From: Candidatus Eiseniibacteriota bacterium
Lineage (GTDB): Bacteria; Joyebacterota; Joyebacteria; Joyebacterales; Joyebacteraceae
Assembly: GCA_030638405.1 (NCBI GenBank)
Contig: DAOWER010000208.1
Coordinates: 1 to 5,796, forward strand
Length of the DNA: 5,796 nt
Reading direction: 5' to 3'
Shown: positions 5,693 to 5,796 of the stretch, piece by piece
How the letters are laid out: each line of letters opens with the position of its first letter
Position numbering within the stretch: the first letter of the stretch is position 1
Program-made: the position numbers and the translations under genes
The notes under the pieces: model-generated
Database searches by the model: none
What the model was told of the DNA's origin: nothing
The model's input: the letters and a program-made list of their open reading frames with translations, nothing else

Positions 5693-5773
5693 ATGCGACA
5701 CACGAAGAGAGTGGGAGCACGACGCGCGTCGTCCGGCTCCTGTATTGTCCATAAGGGAGGTAAGAGCTCATGA
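5693..5773 (+). CDS. Possible 26-aa basic leader peptide overlapping the next gene
   Basis: ATG 5693 follows AAGGAG (5680-5685) by 7 nt. The frame encodes 26 aa, beginning MRHTKRVGARRASSG, with seven Lys/Arg, two His and no acidic residues. Its TGA (5771-5773) overlaps the ATG of the next gene (5770-5772) as ATGA, the usual geometry for translational coupling. The next gene's ribosome-binding site lies within its last codons. Codons such as CGA, AGA and GGA are unlike those favoured in lon and engB, so a regulatory rather than structural role, or chance, is likely. Confidence 0.4.
   Translation: MRHTKRVGARRASSGSCIVHKGGKSS
5719..5732. repeat. 14-bp perfect palindrome upstream of the right-edge gene
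   Basis: ACGACGCGCGTCGT equals its own reverse complement. It lies 37 nt before ATG 5770, inside the 26-codon ORF. It could be an operator or an RNA hairpin, but a palindrome of this length is not rare in several kb of GC-rich DNA. Confidence 0.35.
5755..5761 (+). promoter_or_regulatory. Ribosome-binding site of the right-edge gene
   Basis: GGGAGGT is a strong Shine-Dalgarno sequence, with 8 nt between it and ATG 5770. It is the main support for a gene starting at the edge. Confidence 0.7.
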
Positions 5774-5796
5774 AAGCACGGCAAGCAGTTCTGGCA
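5770..5796 (+). CDS. Start of an unidentified gene (first 9 codons only)
   Basis: ATG 5770 opens a frame, MKARQAVLA, that runs off the right edge. Support comes from the strong ribosome-binding site 8 nt upstream, the ATGA overlap with the preceding small ORF, and a promoter of the right strand further up. Two basic residues followed by a hydrophobic start would suit the beginning of a signal peptide, but nine residues cannot show this. The product is unknown. Confidence 0.65.

Larger units (their letters stand above)
5361..5769 (+). other. Long 5' leader (about 400 nt) of the right-edge gene
   Basis: This region runs from the inferred start of transcription to the gene at 5770. It is less GC-rich at its upstream end (30 of 60 bases in 5341-5400) and has no long reading frame that looks coding. 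It contains three very short ORFs (5383-5457, 5469-5495, 5693-5773), the small inverted repeats CGGTC-A-GACCG (5511-5521) and GCGGGG-GCA-CCCCGC (5620-5634), and a 14-bp palindrome at 5719-5732. No known riboswitch family, tmRNA, 6S RNA or RNase P RNA core was recognised. A regulatory leader is the simplest reading; decayed coding sequence is the alternative. Confidence 0.4.

Noticed and set aside
5361..5769. Known structured RNAs (riboswitch, T-box, tmRNA, 6S, RNase P RNA) in the leader
   Set aside because: None of their conserved core sequences was found by eye. A covariance-model search would be needed to exclude divergent members.
5378..5773. 131-codon + strand open frame from GTG 5378
   Set aside because: Rich in Arg, Ser, Cys and Gly with no domain character and no ribosome-binding site at its start. 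Only its last 26 codons, from ATG 5693, have independent start signals.
5467..5784. 105-codon minus-strand open frame
   Set aside because: No recognisable motif, composition typical of a random GC-rich frame, and it runs across the start signals of the + strand gene.

Overview
The window is a gene-dense, GC-rich stretch of a bacterial chromosome with every recognisable gene on the + strand. It holds protein quality-control genes (clpP 3' end, lon), a ribosome-assembly GTPase (engB), a class V aminotransferase, two tRNA genes, and a long leader into a gene cut off at the right edge. Lon and EngB are of ordinary bacterial type, and both tRNAs carry an encoded CCA. The order clpP-lon-engB resembles the widespread tig/clpP/clpX/lon and lon-ysxC(engB) neighbourhoods, but clpX is missing between clpP and lon. 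Nothing here fixes the phylum. A GC-rich, perhaps poorly sampled, non-enteric lineage is only a guess.

Layout. 1-396: last 131 codons of clpP. 397-575: gap before lon with no clear terminator. 576-2996: complete lon (806 aa), closed by a strong intrinsic terminator at 3022-3053. 3134-3724: engB, which needs its own promoter because of that terminator (a weak extended -10 lies at 3076-3084). 3779-4915: class V PLP aminotransferase with a good ribosome-binding site, 54 nt after engB. 4934-5009 and 5065-5139: tRNA-Lys(UUU) and tRNA-Glu(UUC), starting 18 nt after the aminotransferase stop and ended by a hairpin terminator at 5144-5182. 5183-5325: nothing coding seen. 5326-5354: a promoter with a perfect TTGACA. 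About 5361-5769: a leader of roughly 400 nt with several very short ORFs. 5770-5796: first nine codons of a new gene.

Functionally, ClpP and Lon are the two major soluble ATP-dependent protease systems of bacteria, and EngB assists 50S subunit assembly. The aminotransferase belongs to glycine/serine/alanine metabolism and appears to share a transcript with the tRNAs.

Two things deserve a second look. First, the position that aligns with the catalytic Asp of ClpP is Asn here (codon 310-312), as reported for Listeria ClpP1, while Ser and His are intact. Second, the 3' leader has a near-consensus promoter, an 8-codon minigene behind a perfect AAGGAGGT, and a 26-codon basic ORF with its own Shine-Dalgarno sequence that overlaps the next gene by ATGA. 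Together these suggest translational coupling or leader-peptide control. I found no strong evidence of a wholly new multi-gene system.
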